DNA from: Palaemon carinicauda
Lineage: Eukaryota; Arthropoda; Malacostraca; Decapoda; Palaemonidae
Reading direction: 5' to 3'
Assembly: GCF_036898095.1 (NCBI RefSeq)
Contig: NC_090744.1
Span: 91,317,013-91,381,012, forward strand
Length of the DNA: 64,000 nt
Part shown: positions 43,703 to 57,281 of the stretch, one piece after another
How the letters are laid out: each line of letters begins with the position of its first letter
How positions within the stretch are numbered: position 1 is the stretch's first letter
The notes under the pieces: model-generated
Told to the model about the DNA's origin: nothing
Database searches by the model: none
Seen by the model: only the letters and a program-made list of their open reading frames with translations
Program-made: the position numbers and the translations under genes

Positions 43703-44879
43703 CGATTACTTATGTATGTTTACAAAATGTACAAAAAGGGGAAGTAAAACATAAATAGTGAAATGTGAACTTAAAAGGAATATCACATTTTTGGATTTAA
43801 GTATATTAGTCTGTATATCAAAAACACTTAGTAACCAGAGATGGAAATATATCAAAAACACTTAGTAACCAGAGATGGTAAATTTATCTGCAAGGTCCAA
43901 GGTATATATAAAAAAAAATTTTGTTTAGGGGAGCAAGGGATTAACAATTTCAAGAGAAGAACTGGCATATATAGTTACAAAACTTTTGGGTTGTAGTCAG
44001 TGGTGTTTTGATTTTAGCAGCACAAATATTTAATGTAGAAATTGATAGCTTACTTGCTAGACTTGCACAAATTTTGAAGATAATGTAAAATCAGTTGAAT
44101 ACCCACATATTAATCTTGGATGCAGTATTTCAGGGTAGAGATAATTCCCCCCAAAATATTTAGATTATCATTAATCACTTTGTAGTAAAGAATCTATTAT
44201 GCTACAACAACCTGATGAGCATAATAAGTTTGGTATCCAGAATTATCCCAATAAATGTAACAGGTAAAGTGTTGCGTGAACCACTGTATTCGCACATCAT
44301 GATACACTCCTGGTATTACTTACGGGCCTTTGCTACATCCCTTCCATGACTTAATATCCCCAGCGCTGATCCATGTGGTCCAAATCTATAATTCAAAGGT
44401 CACTGCTGAGTGTCCCCATTCCACTGGAAGACACTTGGTATTACAAGAGTCCGCTAAGCTGAAAAGGCTTGATATCAGCAGATTTAATACTCCTGGGACT
44501 TGCTGTTTAGATCCACAGTGACTTGACCGGTTTCCTAAGTGGGATATGATATAACCTGAAAGATCAGTGTCCAGTGTGACGTCTCCCTTGCAATAAAATG
44601 GTCCAATTATGTTTTTTCCTCTATTAAATACAGCAGCAACTAAGATTATCAATATTTTTACTTTTTTTAGTTAAAGATCTTTAATATAATACCTTCAGTA
44701 GTATTAAATCTGTATGAATTAGTCAATGGTGCATTACCCAATGGGTTTACATGGTTTTGACCATCTTGGTATTGGTAGCTCTTGGGTGTGTGTGCTCATT
44801 AAAAATATTCTAACCAATCATTAGTTGCCTATTGATATGTCCTCCATAGGGTCTTAGTGTGGTCCGTGACACAAGCAAA
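43703..44879. other. Gene flank, no gene seen
   Basis: A 34-bp tandem duplication lies at 43815-43882 (ATCAAAAACACTTAGTAACC units). Nothing else is recognised. Confidence 0.5.
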
Positions 44880-45063
44880 TGACTGTAGGCACTAGTAAAA
44901 GATTTTTGCAATGTCTCTTTGGGCCTCTGTTTCTTGACCTTCATTCCTGCCAACTCCTTGCTGTTCAACCTCTTTCAGGTTTATCCTCTTGATACAACTG
45001 CAAGTTATTCCACCACTCTCAATTACACATTGGCCATTTCTATGAATCCAATCCAATTTTACA
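44880..45063 (+). repeat. Possible decapod interspersed repeat fragment
   Basis: TAGTAAAAGATTTTTGCAAT and the CAATCCAA end resemble parts of a repeat I associate with decapods, and share short runs with 7870-8070. Strongly diverged. Confidence 0.35.
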
Positions 45064-45714
45064 GGTTAAACTATCAAAGATTGACGTAAAGAAAAAAACA
45101 CCAAGAAAAGACTGAAATAAAGGTTGTGTATAGTAAGTCTAATAGATCAGTAAGCCATCACTAGAATTAACTGCATAATATTCTCTCTCTCCCTTTTATT
45201 TTATGCATTTAATAAACCTTCAAAATACTCCTTCCATAGACTAAGGACTGTAGTCATGTTCTACAGCATTGCGCCAATTGATTTTATTCCAAGATCCATT
45301 TGTTCATTAACGTTCATCTATGTTTACTTCTCTGTGATGCCATTTTTTAATTTCCTTTGAAGATCCCATTCACTTAATCATTGTTTGCTTACAATGCACC
45401 TCACACATTGCATTGTAAGCATTAATTGTGAGTCTTTGCAGAGTCTCTACAGACCCTACTCCACACACTTTATAGCCTACTATACCTCTGTTCCGGCTTC
45501 CTTTCTTTCATCTTTTTGTTTAACCTTATAGATTTTCCTTGATTGTGTCCCCTTTTGCACTATGGGAGCTGAGTGGCCTCCCAGGCCCCACCACTTTGGC
45601 TTTTTACCCAAATTGATATTTATAAATGTAATTCCTTTTTTGTTTTTGCCCTTATGTTTTTTCTCATTTCAATTTCAAATACCCTTTTCCATCTTATTCC
45701 AGGATATATATGCA
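45064..45714. other. No gene seen
   Basis: A+T-rich spacer. Nothing recognised. Confidence 0.5.
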
Positions 45715-45909
<195 letters not shown>

Positions 45910-45924
45910 TTTATGTACTGTATT

Positions 45925-46310
45925 TATCGTCATCATCAGCCATTACTAGTCCAGTGCATAACAAAGGCTTCAGACATCTTCCATTCTCGTCTGTTTATGG
46001 TCTTTCTATGCCAGTTTATACCCGCAAATTTTCTTAGTTCGTCAATCCATTGTCTTCTCTTCCTTCTCCTGCTTTTTTAGCAATCTTTAGGGACCTATCC
46101 TGTTATTGTTAATGTCCATCTATTATCAATCATTCTCATTATATGTCCTGCCCATGAACTTTCTTTTACTTACCTATTGTTAGATTAGCCTCAACTTTAG
46201 TTTCCTCTCGTATCTATTTTGCTTTTTTTCTGTCTCCTAGTGTTAATCCCTTCATTATTCATCCCAAAGATCTTGAGTTGTAATTTGCTTATGTTTTGAG
46301 GCTTTAGTAA
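45925..46310 (-). mobile_element. RTE-like LINE 3' fragment, copy 1
   Basis: On the minus strand this aligns with 48430-48780 (shared blocks such as TCTGTTTATGGTCTTTCT and TCTTCCTTCTCCTGCTT on the plus strand). It is more diverged, with no continuous frame. It begins right next to the AT microsatellite and meets an unrelated LINE fragment at about 46310. Confidence 0.7.
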
Positions 46311-46314
46311 AATG

Positions 46315-46865
46315 ACATACTTGATTGAGTTCGGCATCAACTTTATGGAAATGGCCTAACCTTTCCCCGACTGATGAGCAGTATTCGGCAGTGGCGTGGT
46401 TGAGTGCCAGAGCTGTTTGTCTTAAGGTTTAAGGATTTGATCCCAATTTGAATTGGCAAGTTTGCTAAGGAGGTTATTTCTGATAGCTACCTTCTCCTTT
46501 CCTTACATGGTCCCTAAAAGATAGTGTTCGGTCTAGTGCAATGCCTAAATAGATGGAACCTATCATTCTTCAGTTTCTTATGATTCCATGAGATATTAAA
46601 CTCCCATTTTGTCTGGTAGTGTTTAAGGTGGAAAGTATACACCTGTGTTTTGTCTGGGTTGGCATTTAGGAAGTTTTGCTTGTAATAAGATCTTTCAAAG
46701 CATTTGATAATTTGCTCTCAATGGTAATAAATTAATCTGACGGGTTGGCTAAGCACAAATCATCTGCATATATAAATCTATGACTACCTCTAAAGTGTGG
46801 CTAATTATTGGTATAGATGTTGAAAATCCAGGGGGTAGGGCAGAACCCATGTGGGAGGCCATTTT
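46315..46865 (-). pseudogene. LINE reverse transcriptase fragment (second family)
   Basis: Minus-strand readings in broken frames: GLPHGFCPTPWIFNIYTNN near 46840, the catalytic FIYADDLCLA near 46765, LNANPDKTQVYTFHLKHYQT near 46650, and LRQTALALNHATAEYCSSVG near 46400. These are the palm and thumb of a non-LTR RT and its C-terminal tail. The sequence differs from the RT at 15597-16102 and from the RTE-like copies. Confidence 0.75.
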
Positions 46866-47174
46866 TCTGTTATCGCCTTCTGCTTTTCTTACTGTTCATT
46901 CTAACATATAAAAGTCAGTTACTCAGCAATGACTGGATGATATGCACAGTGCTTGAGTTTCGAATAACTTTGGCAAGTTTCAAAAGCAACCTGGGTTCAC
47001 GGTAGCAGAGGCAGGATTTCTTTCAATTGTACCTGGGCTCTGACCCCAACTCTATGTGATGCTGCCCAAATTCATAAATTCAAGTATATATGTTTGTCGT
47101 GCATATTTAAGTATGCATATATACTGCAAATAACAATAAGAATACAGTATATATATACATACAATATATACTAA

Positions 47175-47989
<815 letters not shown>

Positions 47990-48137
47990 TTAATTTTAGC
48001 CTTTTACTGTAAGCCTGCCCTCATTCCATCTAGCTATCCAACCTCTTAATTCTTGCATCTTACTCTACGTTGGCACCGAATGACCTCCTGTGCCCCAGTG
48101 CCTGGACCTATGTCCATAATTAATGCATTCAATCAAC
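47990..48137 (+). repeat. Possible decapod interspersed repeat fragment
   Basis: GCACCGAATGACCTCCTGTG, then a CCAGTGCCTGG run and a CAATCAA end align loosely with about 8010-8070. Probably the end of the same repeat family. Confidence 0.4.
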
Positions 48138-48221
48138 TTCAGTTTTCCCATCTTCGTTGTGCGTGTTGTACAATTAACATATCCCAATCTGTAGACCCCA
48201 GTATAGTGTGTTAAGGGTATG

Positions 48222-48225
<4 letters not shown>

Positions 48226-48302
<77 letters not shown>
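48226..48302. repeat. (CT)n microsatellite
   Basis: 77 bp of CT repeat; it encodes an Arg/Glu repeat ORF on the minus strand that is not a gene. Confidence 0.95.
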
Positions 48303-48306
<4 letters not shown>

Positions 48307-48390
48307 TACGTTTATGACATGGCTTTTGCAACAATGATTTTATCACAACTTTATCAATAGTACAAAACTATTGAAAATGGTCTCGTATTA

Positions 48391-48408
48391 ATATATATAT
48401 ATATATAT
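48391..48408. repeat. Short (AT)n tail next to RTE-like copy 2
   Basis: 18 bp of AT repeat directly beyond the 3' end of the LINE fragment, mirroring the arrangement of copy 1. Confidence 0.85.
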
Positions 48409-48409
48409 C

Positions 48410-48971
48410 TTACATAATACTTTAAACATAATTCTAATATGTTCTTCCACCTGCATCTGTTTATGGTCTTTCTGTGCCAGTGTACGCAAGCAAATTTTCT
48501 TAGATCGTCAATCTTTTGTCTTTTCTTCCTTCTCCTGCTTCTTTTGCAATTTCTAGGGACCCATTCTGTTATTATTAATGTCCATCTATTGTCTGTCATT
48601 CTCATTATATGTTCTGCCCATGTCCATTTCTTTTCATTACATGTTGTTAGAATATCCTTTACTTTAGTTTTCTCTCGTATCCATGTTGCCCATTTCCTGT
48701 CTCTTAGTGTTATTCCCATCATTATTGTTTCCATAGCTCTTTGAGTTGTAACTTGCTTATGTTCTAAGGTTTTAGCAATGTTCCAAGTTTCTGATGCAGG
48801 AGTTAATACTGGTAGGACCATCTTTTTAAATACTTTTCTATTTAGAGAAAGTGCCATTTTACTTTCCTTTATTTCATTCTGTTTATCAAATGCTCTCCAT
48901 CCCATGCTCATATTTCTTTTAATTTTAGGCTCGTGTCCTGGGGAAACGCTTACTGTCTGTCCCAAGTACAT
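48410..48971 (-). pseudogene. RTE-like LINE ORF, C-terminal region
   Basis: Open for about 187 codons without the catalytic palm. Motifs LPVLTPASETW and QRAMETIMMGITLRDR are diagnostic in my reading. There is no promoter or upstream start. It is a 5'-truncated remnant. Confidence 0.75.
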
Positions 48972-49250
48972 ATATTCATTAAAAATCTCTAAAGGATCGT
49001 CTATAACTATTTGTTGTCTCTACGTTTTAACTGCACATTATCTTAGTTTACTCATGTTCATTTTCAGTCCTACATTTCTGCTTTCTGTATTCATATCTTG
49101 TATAATATTTTGTAATTCCTCTCATGGTTCACTAAATGCATATCTCAAGTTGATAAGGTATTCCCCATTGATAGCAATGGGGAATTTCTTAAAAACTACT
49201 TCTAGTCATAGGCTACTGTGAATAATTTAGGAGAGATCCCTGTCTAACTC
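48410..49250 (-). mobile_element. RTE-like LINE 3' fragment, copy 2
   Basis: The best preserved part is an ORF of about 190 residues (48971 to about 48410): YLGQTVSVSPGHEPKIKRNM, then GWRAF, LPVLTPASETWNIAKTLEHK, QRAMETIMMGITLRDRKWAT, and WTWAEHIMRMTDNRWT with a basic KRSRRRKKRQK tail. This is the conserved C-terminal part of RTE-clade LINE ORFs after the RT palm. 48980-49250 holds the preceding RT portion in broken frames. The catalytic YADD is not present. Confidence 0.8.
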
Positions 49251-50690
<1,440 letters not shown>

Positions 50691-51361
50691 AAAGCGTGGG
50701 TGCTATTATAGTATGCTATCTACCGCCGATTTTGCTATCTACCACCCCTTTCTGAAACTTTGGAATTGGTTTATTATTTTGTTTATGAGACTCCAATTAA
50801 CCCTACTTTACAATTAACTGGGAAATCCCCTAATACTGTCACTGGTTGGATTAATGTGTCTGGAAGTGTGTAGTGTGGTGGTTTCAATTGGAAAGTTCCG
50901 AGAAAATGCGAAGATGTTACAGATGTATTTCCTGCTTTCTTGAATTTTGTAAGATATGTTTACATGCAGTTGTAGAGTAAATTTTTGATTGAATATTTTT
51001 CATAGATTTTCTTTCAGTTTTGTAATATTTGATTTTCATTTGATTAACATGTAACATTGTTGTATGATGAGCTTTGAATAATTTGTAAAAAAAAAAAAGT
51101 TTCCCTACAAACTGCTTATAATTATGCACCCATGTTGTCCTGCCAATAAATATTATTAAACTATTATTAAAGTCCAATGAGGATAACATACTGGTGATAA
51201 GTAATCTGTTTGATAATCCTCATCAAACAGGAGGATTAACATTGACGGTAGACAACATACTTTGTGGTAGATACCATACTATAGTAGAAATTTGACGGTA
51301 GATAGCATACTATAATAGAAATTCGACGGTAGATAGCATACTATAATAGCACCAAAGCGTG
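50691..51361 (+). mobile_element. 655-bp Merlin-like deletion derivative with perfect 8-bp target duplication
   Basis: The element proper is 50699-51353. AAAGCGTG occurs directly on both sides (50691-50698 and 51354-51361). The ends are inverted repeats starting GGTGCTATTATAGTATGC; the first 27 bases are identical, with two mismatches in the next six. Extra partial copies of the end motif (GCTATCTACC or its complement) lie just inside: one on the left and two on the right. Merlin elements are known for 8-9 bp duplications and ends often beginning GG. The interior carries a scrap of Merlin/ISXO2-like transposase, supporting that assignment over hAT or P. Confidence 0.85.
50760..50920 (+). pseudogene. 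Merlin/ISXO2-like transposase fragment inside the 655-bp element
   Basis: 50760-50870 reads LELVYYFVYETPINPTLQLT and GKSPNTVTGWINV before a TAG at 50871; a neighbouring frame continues CLEVCSVVVSIGKF. This resembles the helix between the zinc ribbon and the catalytic core of ISXO2-like transposases (TxxSxxTVxDWxNxCREVC). The zinc ribbon and the catalytic core are both absent. Confidence 0.6.
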
Positions 51362-52296
51362 TGTATAGTTAGCCGGCAAAATGGCGACTACCCCAGTGAA
51401 TGTGGTATAGGGTAATGTGTAAACTAACCATGAGGCTCGATCTACTGTAAAGTTCAATTTATACTGTTTAATAAATAACTAATAGGTGCTGTAGCCTACC
51501 GTAAGTCATATTTGAAGTGCTTCAACCAGTGGAAATAATTAATCATGCCATAACGCATTAGTGGCCAAACGTTCATATGGCAAGGCTTTAAGGTAGGCCC
51601 AATGGGGCCTAATATTGTGTAAAATTCAAAGTCTTATGTAAAGTTTTATGATTCAGTAGTCCAAGCAAATATATCCTAAGATTACTAGGTGCGAATATAT
51701 TCTGATAATAAAAATTCGGTTCCATTATGGAACAGTGCAATATTGGGTAGGATATTGAAAATAGCATAATAGTGTAGATTTTCCCAAATACACTATTTTG
51801 GGTAAAGTTTTACTGTGGTACAGATTCTGATTTCGTACAGAAATTGTTTTCCTGGGTAGTTTGTAGCACTACGGCAAAGCTTCCTAATTTGTTTATTATC
51901 GCTCCCACTGTTATCTTGCATAGAATAAGAACGTTTGGAAATGGTGTACGGATCTGAATTGTGCTTAAACTCTTTTATTTTTTTTTTTGCCGAAAACCCT
52001 AAATTACCTGAAAATTTATATGTGGCTAGAGTTCTTACTCCGGCCATGAATCTTCTCGCTCCCGTAGTTAAAAAAACTAGCTGTAGGTGGCGTTACGATA
52101 GCGATAGCACCGCTGTAGTTACAAATTACCGAACTAATCGCGGCCGCGGTACTTTTGAAACGACCCAGTGAGACCCCACTTGAGCTGCGGATTAGCCTAT
52201 GGGCCGTTTTTTGCCCAATCAGAATTCAAGAATTCAAAAATCTCGATCATACCATACCTCACATGAAGCACACTCGTTCTTTCTAGTGCAGACATC
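51362..52296. other. No gene seen
   Basis: A+T-rich, with a short G+C-richer patch at 52080-52170 (GCGATAGCACCGC). It precedes the Merlin-like ORF; no TATA box is evident close to it. Confidence 0.45.
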
Positions 52297-52630
52297 ATGG
52301 CGTCCGGTGCTACATCTCGGGTTTCTGAAGATATCATTAATTTCGACCAAATCAACGACCCTACTTTTTTTCAAGTGTTCAGTTTCATGGCCACTAACAA
52401 TTTCAGTGTTTATATGTATTTTAAAGGCCTGTTAGGTGATTTCTCTGGTGTGTGTTCTACTCGCAATATCGGCGAAGTCACTAAGAAGTACGACGGCAAA
52501 TCAAGAAGCGGTGAAAACATGTACTTTTGGCGGTGTAATTATCCCAATTGCCGGAAAAAGATTAGTTTGAAACGAGGCAGTTTTTTTTAAAAAATCCCAG
52601 TTGTCGTGCCAGGATATTTTTATCCTCATC
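52297..52630 (+). pseudogene. Merlin/ISXO2-like transposase N-terminus, frameshifted
   Basis: ATG at 52297 opens MASGATSRVSEDIINFDQIN, then a 98-codon frame with MYFWRCNYPNCRKKISLKRG and SFF before TAA at 52588-52590. After the T8A6 run a +1 frame continues as SQLSCQDIFILIC. The WRC...C.KK.SLRKGSFF...S.LS pattern is the zinc-ribbon and start of the transposase region in ISXO2/Merlin proteins. The catalytic core is absent. It could also be a first exon of a domesticated gene, as GGTAAGG follows at 52634, but the homopolymer shift argues for a dead copy. Confidence 0.6.
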
Positions 52631-52846
52631 TGTGGTAAGGATAGGGCTTTTAGCATAGGTTAGGTGGGTTTTTTAAGTTAGCTTCTCCCGCCAAAATAGT
52701 TTTTAGAACGACGGCCACAGTTCAGAATATACCCGTTTTCTACGAACTCGATTGTAGATCGACGGCCAGTCCACCCCACTTTATAATATTCCCATTTTCT
52801 ATGATTGAAAACGGATCTGGCCCTCACCCTACAAAGGCTCCGTTTT

Positions 52847-53008
52847 CCTGTAGTAAATAACGTGATTTGACTGATTTTCACCTTCATTTCAACCCCAAAC
52901 AAACAGAACTACCAGTTCGACTAAATTAAAGTAGTCGGACTGGTTGCTGTTGTTACGGATGAAATGAAGGTGAAGTCCGGTTAAATCACGTTATTTTCTA
53001 CTGGAAAA
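52847..53008. repeat. Palindromic head of repeat copy A
   Basis: TTTTCCTGTAGTAAATAACG pairs with the inverse near 52985-53008, and CACCTTCATTTCA with TGAAATGAAGGTG, so long imperfect arms enclose a central TCGACTAAATTAAAGTAGTCG-like dyad. It could fold into a cruciform. Copy B keeps it (55346-55500). Confidence 0.8.
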
Positions 53009-54810
53009 CATATGTTCTGTTAAAATGTTTAAATTTAATGGTTTATTATATATATTTTCTTAAAATCGTTATATATAATGTCTTGTTCAAATTCAGTGTC
53101 GCTTCACTCGCATAGTACTGTACTGCGAACTACAACATTAGCAACGTTACCAATGATACACAGCGTTACCAAGTTAACGGTGGCATTGCTAACGTTAGCA
53201 ATGTTAACGGTGGCATTGCTAACATTAGCAATGCTACGGTAATATTGTGTGTTTTAAAGAATTTTTCAATATACCCCCTTACATTGTATATAAAGTACAA
53301 AGTGTACAGAAAATAAAAAGCCCACCTAACCTAACCTAGAAGTTCCCAGGTCACAAACCCATTACAATGCCCCTTGTTATATATATCATGTTAATCCGTA
53401 TCACTTCACTCACCTTAAGTTAACGTTAGCACTGTTACAATAACATTATATATAATGGTTCTTGTTCCGCCGTTAGCTCGCTTCGCTCGCATTAAAGTAA
53501 AACTTCAAGCTTTTATGTACTGGCAAGCTGTAATGTCGAGCTGCGCACGCTAACATCACCAACGTTGAATATAATGGTTCTTGTTCCTCGAAATCACGGG
53601 AAAATAAAACGTCAACCTCGTTTGCACTGGCAAGCTGTAATGTTGAGCTTCGCACTCTTAACTAAATATAGTAAAACTAACACATTAAAATTGAAGAAAT
53701 TAATGACTTGTGACCGTAACGACGTAACTTGTGGGTCAACGGGGAGTGTAGTGACTAATTCTGTGGCGTCCTAACGGTTTTGCCTTGGATTACTACTGCA
53801 TTTGGAACACTGAAAAAGTTGGTATATTACTTTACGCGATTTAAGAAAATTATCAACATTGGAATTCACCTAAGTACTTTAAAGTATGGATTACTGAAGT
53901 TGTTAGAATTTTCTAAAACTCCGATCGTAAAATATGTAAAAAGACGTCACTTGAACTAACAAAGACCTGACTTGGGTAAAGGGTTTTGATGGAAAAGGAT
54001 TTGTTGAAAGGGGGAAGGGGGAGTGTAGGGAAATATTAACCCCCCTGTGCAAACTTCACATATGTACGGGTTCGTGATTGGTTAACGGAAAAGTAACTGA
54101 GTCCAGAGAGTAACACCAGAATGGAAACTTGTCCAGAGCAATTATTTGTGTGAAATCTGGGAGTGACAAGGTAATAACAAAATGTATTAAATTAATGTAT
54201 GAAGATAAAATGGAATGTATGATAAATATTTGATGGGTATATAAAATGAGGGATTTTGTAAGCTATCTGATAATAAAAAGTAATACTGGGGTCAAGTGTA
54301 ATATGTATACGAGGGTATTACATAACTGATCAAGTAATAGACTTGAACAGGGCTGTTGGAAAGACGAATAGTTACATTTCACGATTAGAGAAGAAATCCT
54401 ATTGGTGGAGGAAAAAGTCTATGCGCAGGGAGGCAGGGTTTTTGCGCAGAAGGTTGAAACCTGTTTTGTACAAACGAACGAACGGTAGCAACTACAACCG
54501 GCAAGTAGAATGAGAAAAATTAAATTAAAAACATTGCTAATGTTAGCATGTTATGTTGACATTTGATCTAAACCACACGTTGGCAACTCTGGTTACCGTA
54601 TTTTTTCAAGAAACATAGCCTTTGCAACGGCGCCTCCAAAGTTTATCCAGTTATACTGTTTTGTCTTTTCCTCCATTTTTTATACAGCCAAGAAGGTAAT
54701 GTATAGAGAAGAAAAGGCTTTTTTTATGGTTTATATGTCGTTTCCCCAGTATGTTTCCCCCACCCTAAACCCCGAGTTCCCACCAGGGGTCCTACACTAT
54801 CGTAGGATAG

Positions 54811-54844
54811 AGATATATATATATATATATATATATAGATAGAT

Positions 54845-54893
<49 letters not shown>

Positions 54894-54919
54894 TAGATAT
54901 ATATATATATATATATATA
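54811..54919. repeat. (AT)n microsatellite with GATA interruptions
   Basis: AT repeat broken by AGATAGATAGAT units. Confidence 0.95.
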
Positions 54920-55010
54920 ATCATACTATTCATTTGCGACGGGAAAGAGTGTCATTTTCGAAGAAAGCGTAATTTTTTCTATAAGATGAAGTAGTTTTTT
55001 TTTCCTAGGT

Positions 55011-55345
55011 TACATTGCCCTGTAATACAGTAAAATATCATATTTTGAACCTCGTAAACTACTGGCGGAAACCTCTTATTACCGAAGTTACAGATTTTAA
55101 TTATAAAAAAAAGTTGCACGATTTTATGTCTGCACAGGTCTCATGAGCTTCCTATCACCCGATATTCCAGAAAAACTGAGGTCGTGCTTTAGTTGTAAAG
55201 TACTGTTCGAATAGAATTAAGTACTTGGGCACACTATTCTATCTTAATTTCTCTGGCTCTTGTTTTGTCAAATGTTTCATAGTTTATGTAGATATTTAGG
55301 TTAAGTTTTACAGTACTACAGGATATCATTTCGAACACAAAATTT
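55011..55345. other. Spacer between the two long repeats
   Basis: About 55229-55310 (CTTGGGCACACTATTCTATC) resembles a known decapod interspersed repeat from memory. Nothing else. Confidence 0.4.
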
Positions 55346-56902
55346 TTTCCTGTAGTAAATAATGTGATTTAACTGAATTTGACCTACATTTCAACTGCAA
55401 ACAAATAGAACGACCAGTTCGACTAACTTAAAATAGCCGAAGTGGTGATTGTTGCAGTTGAAATGAAGTGGTTAAATCACATTTACTAGAGGAAAACATA
55501 TTTTCTGTTGTAATATTTAAACATAGTGGCTCTTGTTTCACCGCCGGCTCACTTCGCTAGCCAGGAAAAAAACTTCCAGCTCTTATGTACTGGCAAGGGG
55601 TAATGTTGAGCTGTGCACGCTAACATTTGCAAAGCTAAATATAATGGCCTTTGGCTCGCTTCGTTCGCTTGAAAATAAAACATCAAGCTTGTATGTACTG
55701 GCAAGCGGTAATGTTGAGCTGCGCACGCTAAAGAAAATGATAAAATTAACACATTAGGATTAAAGAAATTAATGACTTATGACCGGGACGACGAAGCTTG
55801 TGGGTCATCGGGGTGTTGGGACTGTGACGACGTAACTTCTGACGTGAATATCTTTCCTGTATGATGGACATGAACGCCACTTGGGACACTGTAAACGCTG
55901 GGGTATTACTTTGAGATTTAAGAAAATTATCAACATTGGGTGACGTATCAAAGGATTCACCATGAAATTTAGGAAATGCTTTTAGGTACGGAATACTGCA
56001 GCCGCTACAAGTTTCTATAACCTCTATCGTAGAATACGCAAAAAGACCTCACGAACTATCAAAGACCTGACTTGAACAAAGGTTTCCACAGAAAAGGATT
56101 TGTTGGAAAGGGTATGGAAAGACCACTAGAAGAGGTAAGGGAAGGAGGTTGGAAAATATTAGCCCCCTTGTGCAAACTTTCCATACGTATGGGTTCGTGA
56201 TTGGTTAACGGAAAAACAACGCAGTGTAGAGAGTAAACATGAATGAACTAGAATGGTTAGCTTGTCCAGAGAAAGTATTTGTGAAATTTGGGCGTGACAA
56301 GGTAATAACAGATAACGGATAATAAAACTTGTAATTTTTGGGTTAAATGTAATATGTATATGTGGGTATTACCTAAAAGGAATGGTATAGCTGTACTGGA
56401 TGAAGTGAAATACTGGAATAAATCGGGCGAAGTAGAATACTTGAATGTGGCGGGTGAAATGACGTAGGGAGAAAATGGGGAGGGGTTATAAGAGAAGAAT
56501 AATCCTATTGGTGGAGGCGGAGTTTATGTGCAGGTGGGAGGAGGTATGCGTAGATCGAAAACTATGTACAATCAAAGGAACGAGACTGACTACAACTGAC
56601 CCATAGAATGTCAACAAATAAGCGAAATATATACCGTTGGTACAGGATATAGAGAATTAGCGTTTTTTTTTTTCATTGGTTTATTATACATCCAAGAAGG
56701 TAATGTATAGAGAAGAAAAGGCTTGTTTTACCATTATATAACATTTCCCCAGTATGTTTTCCCCACCCAAAACCCAGAGTTTCCGCTGCGGTCTCCCATT
56801 ATCGGTGGATATAGATATATGTATATTTCTGAAACTCTTAATTTCAGACAGGAAAGTGTCATATGCGAAGAGAACAGACATTTTTCTATAGAACAAAATA
56901 GG
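55346..56902. repeat. Unclassified long repeat, copy B
   Basis: Same block order as copy A but shorter (1.56 kb against 2.16 kb). Its right end coincides with the left border of DIRS-C, so DIRS-C probably inserted into it. Divergence from copy A is considerable. Confidence 0.8.
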
Positions 56903-56943
56903 TTTTTTCAATATTTAACTTAGCCGGTGATTATATAGCTGCA
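56903..56943 (+). repeat. DIRS-C left terminal end
   Basis: Exact inverse of about 63020-63057 over 38 bases, marking the left border. Confidence 0.85.
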
Positions 56944-57281
56944 ACTTTGTTGCCCGACAGACAACTCTAAGGTAAAAACTCGCCAACGATCGCTACACAG
57001 GTTGCGGGTGTGCCCAACAGCGCCATCTGTCGTCCAGATACCCAGTACTCAATGTAAACAATGACTCAATTTTCTCTCTGTCGAGCTATCGACAAGACGT
57101 ACTTACTCGCTGTTGCTAAACTGGAGTTTTTTCACAACTAATTGGTGAAGTACTTTATTCTAGTTTTGAGCTTTCGCTGTGCAGGGTTTCTCTTCACACA
57201 AATCCTTGAACTCTTTTTGATAACGGATTCTTTGTTGATGACTTTTTGATAGTTTTTGAATTTCCCTTTGACCAATTCAAA

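Larger units (their letters stand above)
52847..55010. repeat. Unclassified long repeat, copy A
   Basis: Aligns in order with 55346-56902: a palindromic head, an AAACTTCAAGCTTTTATGTA-type block, a CGTAACTTGTGGGTC block, a TTCGTGATTGGTTAACGGAA block, and a CCAAGAAGGTAATGTATAGA block followed by a C-rich run. No ORF of note is conserved between the copies. It contains an AT microsatellite at 54811-54919 that copy B lacks. The type of element is unknown to me. Confidence 0.8.

Noticed and set aside
48065..48346. Minus-strand ORF with an Arg/Glu repeat
   Set aside because: Product of the CT microsatellite; no coding support on either side.
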